Assembly: GCA_033722075.1 (NCBI GenBank) | Contig: JAWVZU010000212.1 | Span: forward strand, 1-7,148 | Direction of reading: 5' to 3' | DNA length: 7,148 nt | Origin: JAWVZU01 sp033722075 | GTDB taxonomy: Bacteria; Pseudomonadota; Gammaproteobacteria; Xanthomonadales; SZUA-38 | Shown here: positions 5,034 to 7,148 of the stretch, piece after piece | Position numbering within the stretch: the stretch's first letter is position 1 | Layout of the letters: every line of letters starts with the position of its first letter | The notes under the pieces: model-generated | Database searches by the model: none | What the model saw: the letters and a program-made list of their open reading frames with translations, nothing else | Told to the model about the DNA's origin: nothing | Program-made: the position numbers and the translations under genes

Positions 5034-5670
5034 TCAGACGAGCCTCGTCGTAGGTGCGCAGGAGGTTGGGTCTGAAAACGGCAAATGCGGTGATGAGCGT
5101 TCCGTTGAGAAATCCTTCGGGGAACACCAGCAACGGAAGGATGGCGGGATTGAGTTCGGGCGTGGCGCTGCTGCGAATCAGCAGCCAGCCGACGGCAACG
5201 CTGGCGAGAGCCGCCAGGACGGCGCCCGCGAAGGCCGGCCCGAACAGGTAGACGAAGAGGTTCCGGTAGCGAAAACGCTCGCACAGCGCCAGGATTGAAT
5301 GGGTGACGGTGACTGGGATTACCACGTCGATCAGGACGTTGACCGGCAGGCTGAGCAATTCGGCCTGGTTGATCAGCACCAGCCCGAGTTGCGCGAGCGA
5401 GCCGATCACGACCGCCAGCGACCAGCCGAAGATGAGGGTCACGGTCGTCATGTACAGCAGGTGCAGTCGGATGCCGCTATCGAGGGGCACCGCCATGGTC
5501 CACAGCGCCGGAAGGACGACCAGCGCACCGAGCATCAGATGCTGGCGTTCGGATCGGGCCAGCACGAGACGCCAGGGCGCCCGCGCGGCACCCAGCACCA
5601 GCAGCGGCAATACCACAATGGCGGCGAGCCATAGTGTCAGGGGTTGCAGGGCGGCGGAAGCGAAGTGCAT
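5017..5670 (-). CDS. Stand-alone CbiM-like membrane protein (energy-coupling factor ABC transporter permease family)
   Basis: A 217-residue integral membrane protein with about six or seven hydrophobic segments (roughly 8-29, 46-63, 70-91, 93-104, 107-129, 137-165, 174-199). Landmarks are HLLYMTTVTLIFGW (70-83), VTHSILALCER (122-132), FVYLFGPAFAGA (139-150) and FPEGFLNG (183-190), matching the CbiM/NikM-like S-component family as I know it. Starting at the ATG at 5668-5670, the protein begins Met-His. In NikM/CbiM the extreme N-terminal Met-His plus a later histidine coordinate Ni2+ or Co2+; here H2 and H70 could play those parts. That supports this start over a TTG 102 nt upstream. The Shine-Dalgarno is weak. 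No ATPase (CbiO) or EcfT/CbiQ gene lies in the window, so uptake by a full ECF complex is not shown; partner genes could be elsewhere, or the protein may work alone. It is divergent from the 116-residue protein gene. Confidence 0.82.
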   Translation of the reverse strand: MHFASAALQPLTLWLAAIVVLPLLVLGAARAPWRLVLARSERQHLMLGALVVLPALWTMAVPLDSGIRLHLLYMTTVTLIFGWSLAVVIGSLAQLGLVLINQAELLSLPVNVLIDVVIPVTVTHSILALCERFRYRNLFVYLFGPAFAGAVLAALASVAVGWLLIRSSATPELNPAILPLLVFPEGFLNGTLITAFAVFRPNLLRTYDEARLIGPPG

Positions 5671-5694
5671 ACGGGCTTCTGAATTCGGAAGACG

Positions 5695-5777
5695 GCAATA
5701 TCCACTGGTCGCCGTGAATGGTGTGTTTTCCGAGCTGCTTCGGCAAGTTTCAGCCGGCAATAAGCAGCGCAATATCC
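5695..5777. repeat. Repeated GCAATATCC elements in divergent control region
   Basis: GCAATATCC occurs at 5695-5703 and exactly again at 5769-5777, in the same orientation. A related GCAATAAGC lies at 5757-5765. The last two copies are 12 bp apart. All three fall between the CbiM-like gene and the divergent 116-residue protein gene, and the last lies directly upstream of a -10-like box. They may be regulator-binding sites; I recognise no known consensus. Confidence 0.3.
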
Positions 5778-5781
5778 GGGC

Positions 5782-5787
5782 TATACT
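5782..5787 (+). promoter_or_regulatory. Candidate -10 box TATACT, possible leaderless promoter
   Basis: TATACT matches TATAAT at five of six positions and lies six nucleotides before the ATG at 5794. Transcription starting about seven nucleotides after the box would begin at or next to that ATG. No convincing -35 is found 16-19 nt upstream, so activation by a factor bound at the GCAATA-type repeats would fit. Confidence 0.4.
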
Positions 5788-5793
5788 CGGGCC

Positions 5794-6144
5794 ATGCCCG
5801 AGAACGAGCTTTCAACCCGGTTGCTGACCGCCGAGGAATTCGAGGCGACGGTCGAGGAACCGATGCGGGACATGACCCGCATTCCCGGAGCGGCGGTCGA
5901 GCTGGATATATGGCCCTATGCCGACGCGGTCCTGGAGCAGGAGTATGCAGACCAGGATACCGCCAAATGGGACGTGAAGCGGGTCTATTGCAATGCGCCC
6001 AATACCTTTCAGCATGTACTGATTCCGACCCATGAGCGAAACGGCTACCTTGTCATCGTCATCGACGTCGGGAACGAGCGGGTGCTCGGACATTACCGGC
6101 TGAATCCGGATCGTCGTCCCGGCGGGAGTGTGCTCGAGGCCTGA
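5794..6144 (+). CDS. Small conserved-looking protein of unknown function
   Basis: A 116-residue soluble, acidic protein that I cannot assign to a named family. It has no signal peptide or membrane segment. An N-terminal helical region (about 12-50) contains LLTAEEFEATVEEPM and ELDIWPYADAV. It is followed by VKRVYCNAPNTFQHVLIPT (62-79), a strong beta strand YLVIVIDV (85-92), and VLGHYRLN (97-104). The alternation of FQHVLIPT, YLVIVIDV and VLGHYRL suggests a small antiparallel sheet. I have the impression that small uncharacterised proteobacterial proteins share this layout, but cannot check. It has one cysteine (C66). No Shine-Dalgarno precedes the ATG at 5794, which fits the leaderless promoter suggested by TATACT at 5782; the next in-frame ATGs (residues 24 and 27) would remove a third of the helical part. 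It is divergent from the CbiM-like gene and converges on yghU. Confidence 0.75.
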   Translation: MPENELSTRLLTAEEFEATVEEPMRDMTRIPGAAVELDIWPYADAVLEQEYADQDTAKWDVKRVYCNAPNTFQHVLIPTHERNGYLVIVIDVGNERVLGHYRLNPDRRPGGSVLEA

Positions 6145-6152
6145 CGAGGCAC
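6130..6152. other. Imperfect hairpin at convergent gene ends
   Basis: GTGCTCG (6130-6136) can pair with CGAGGCAC (6145-6152) with one bulged G and an 8-nt loop that contains the stop codon of the 116-residue protein gene. It sits at the convergent junction with yghU. No T-tract follows on either strand, so it is at best a weak bidirectional terminator. Confidence 0.25.
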
Positions 6153-6167
6153 CGGGCATTTGAAGAA

Positions 6168-7028
6168 TCAGGCTTTCTCGAGCCGATCCTGGGTGCGTTC
6201 TTCGAAATCGCTCGCATCGTGCCGTTCGTGCAGCTGTTCTTCCGGATCGCCCCAGGTCCGGTTGACCATGCGGCCCCGCTTTGCTGCGGGACGCTCCGCA
6301 ATCTGCTTGGCCCAACGCACGACGTGTTCGTACTCGTGGACCTGCAGAAACTCTCCAGCGTCATAAAGCAAACCGCGCACCATGGCGCCGTACCATGGCC
6401 AGATGGCCATGTCCGCAATCGTGTACTGGTCCCCGCTCATGTATTCGCGCTCGGCCAGGTTCCGGTCCAGCACATCCAGCTGGCGCTTGACTTCCATGGC
6501 GAAGCGGTTGATCGGGTATTCGAGCTTTTCGGGAGCATAGGCATAGAAATGTCCGAAACCGCCGCCAAGGTAGGGCCCGGCACCCATCTGCCAGAACAGC
6601 CAGTTCAAGGTCTCGGTGCGGGCGGCGTGTTCTTTCGGCAGGAAACCGCCGAACTTCTCGGCCAGGTAGAGCAGGATCGATCCGGATTCGAAGACTCGCG
6701 TGGGTGGCGTGGTGCCGCGGTCCATCAGCGCCGGTATCTTCGAGTTGGGATTGATCGCGACAAACCCGCTGCCGAACTGGTCGCCTTCGCCGATGTCGAT
6801 CAGCCACGCGTCGTACTCGGCGTCGTGACCTTCCTCGAGGAGTTCTTCCAGCATCAGAGTGACCTTGACTCCGTTGGGAGTCGCCAGTGAATAGAGCTGC
6901 AACGGGTGCTCGCCTATCGGCAGTTCCTTCTCATGGGTTGCACCGGCTACCGGCCGGTTGATACTGGCGAATTTACCGCCGCTGTCCTGATCCCAGTTCC
7001 ATACTTTCGGTGGCGTGTAGCTTGCCAT
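6168..7028 (-). CDS. yghU: Glutathione-dependent disulfide-bond oxidoreductase YghU
   Basis: A cytoplasmic GST-superfamily enzyme (nu class) of 286 residues, close to the 288 of E. coli YghU and similar along its whole length as I recall that sequence. It reduces disulfides with glutathione (2-hydroxyethyl disulfide in vitro) and has some organic-peroxide reductase activity. The thioredoxin-like N-terminal domain (about 42-130) has SLATPNGVK with T50 and N52 in the glutathione-binding region, the cis-proline P99 in SKIPAL, and FESGS (113-117), which holds the glutathione gamma-glutamyl end. The helical domain (about 135-270) has NWLFWQMGAGPYLGGGFGHFY, the N-capping-box-like YTIADMAIWPW and the family tail EQLHERHDASDFE. 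There is no cysteine anywhere, as expected for a family that binds two glutathiones instead of using a protein thiol. The ATG follows AGGAGG at ideal spacing (7035-7040). It is a single-gene unit converging on the 116-residue protein gene with a 23-nt gap. Confidence 0.96.
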   Translation of the reverse strand: MASYTPPKVWNWDQDSGGKFASINRPVAGATHEKELPIGEHPLQLYSLATPNGVKVTLMLEELLEEGHDAEYDAWLIDIGEGDQFGSGFVAINPNSKIPALMDRGTTPPTRVFESGSILLYLAEKFGGFLPKEHAARTETLNWLFWQMGAGPYLGGGFGHFYAYAPEKLEYPINRFAMEVKRQLDVLDRNLAEREYMSGDQYTIADMAIWPWYGAMVRGLLYDAGEFLQVHEYEHVVRWAKQIAERPAAKRGRMVNRTWGDPEEQLHERHDASDFEERTQDRLEKA

Positions 7029-7148
7029 GTCGATCCTCCTGTCCTGAAACTCTGGTCGTCTTCTCCGCGACGTTGAAGCATCCCGCAAATCGGGTAGTGC
7101 GCCCGTGAACGTAGCGTAAATCCCTGGGCCGCGCGACTCCACGGTTCG
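7029..7148 (-). other. Upstream region of yghU
   Basis: The last 120 nt carry the strong AGGAGG Shine-Dalgarno of yghU (7035-7040) and presumably its promoter. I see no convincing -35/-10 pair and no other gene. An in-frame extension back to 7142 is possible but reads unlike protein and would bypass the Shine-Dalgarno. Confidence 0.35.

Noticed and set aside
5699..5712. CCACTGG near the CbiM-like gene, recalling part of a cobalamin riboswitch
   Set aside because: It is only a few bases, in the wrong orientation, and the region is too short and lacks the other conserved B12-box elements.
1..7148. tRNA, rRNA, CRISPR array, insertion sequence or phage attachment site
   Set aside because: I looked for cloverleaf ends, regularly spaced repeats, transposase motifs and long terminal inverted repeats and saw none; the only repeats are short intergenic ones listed above.

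Overview
The window is GC-rich and densely packed, with short gene spacings, Gram-negative gene content (periplasmic diheme cytochrome c, exported EF-hand protein, YghU-type glutathione enzyme) and recognisable Shine-Dalgarno sites. It looks like ordinary chromosome of a gammaproteobacterium, possibly near the Xanthomonadales/Chromatiales. That placement is a guess from gene style; no rRNA or other marker gene is present. I see no mobile element, tRNA, CRISPR array or prophage gene.

Layout. (1) 1-2000, minus strand: the 5' part of an SLC13/DASS-type permease, cut by the window edge, preceded by a complete KefB/KefC/YbaL-like CPA2 cation:proton antiporter with a C-terminal TrkA-N domain. (2) 2055-3423: a minus-strand diheme c4/FccA-like cytochrome with its own likely terminator, divergent from a plus-strand YfcE/MJ0936-type metallophosphoesterase. 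Their shared control region holds a strong 32-nt dyad. (3) 3394-4957: a secreted four-EF-hand protein (minus) divergent from a DJ-1/PfpI (Hsp31-like) protein (plus). The space between them contains GTAAA-N5-GTAAA, a perfect match to the enterobacterial CpxR consensus, so envelope-stress control is a testable idea. The DJ-1 gene ends in a clear rho-independent terminator. (4) 4965-6144: a possible 3' remnant of an outer-membrane protein gene, a stand-alone CbiM-like membrane protein (minus), and a divergent small protein of unknown function (plus) whose -10-like box sits so close to its ATG that the mRNA may be leaderless. (5) 6168-7028: yghU, a cysteine-free glutathione-dependent disulfide-bond oxidoreductase (minus).

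The genes form mostly one- or two-gene transcription units arranged divergently or convergently. There is no single pathway. Loose themes are ion homeostasis (two transporters and a CbiM-like protein) and redox/stress handling (cytochrome, DJ-1, YghU). I found no clear new multi-gene system. The best leads are the CpxR-like site, the 32-nt dyad, the retained metal-site histidines of the CbiM-like protein, and the uncharacterised 116-residue protein.
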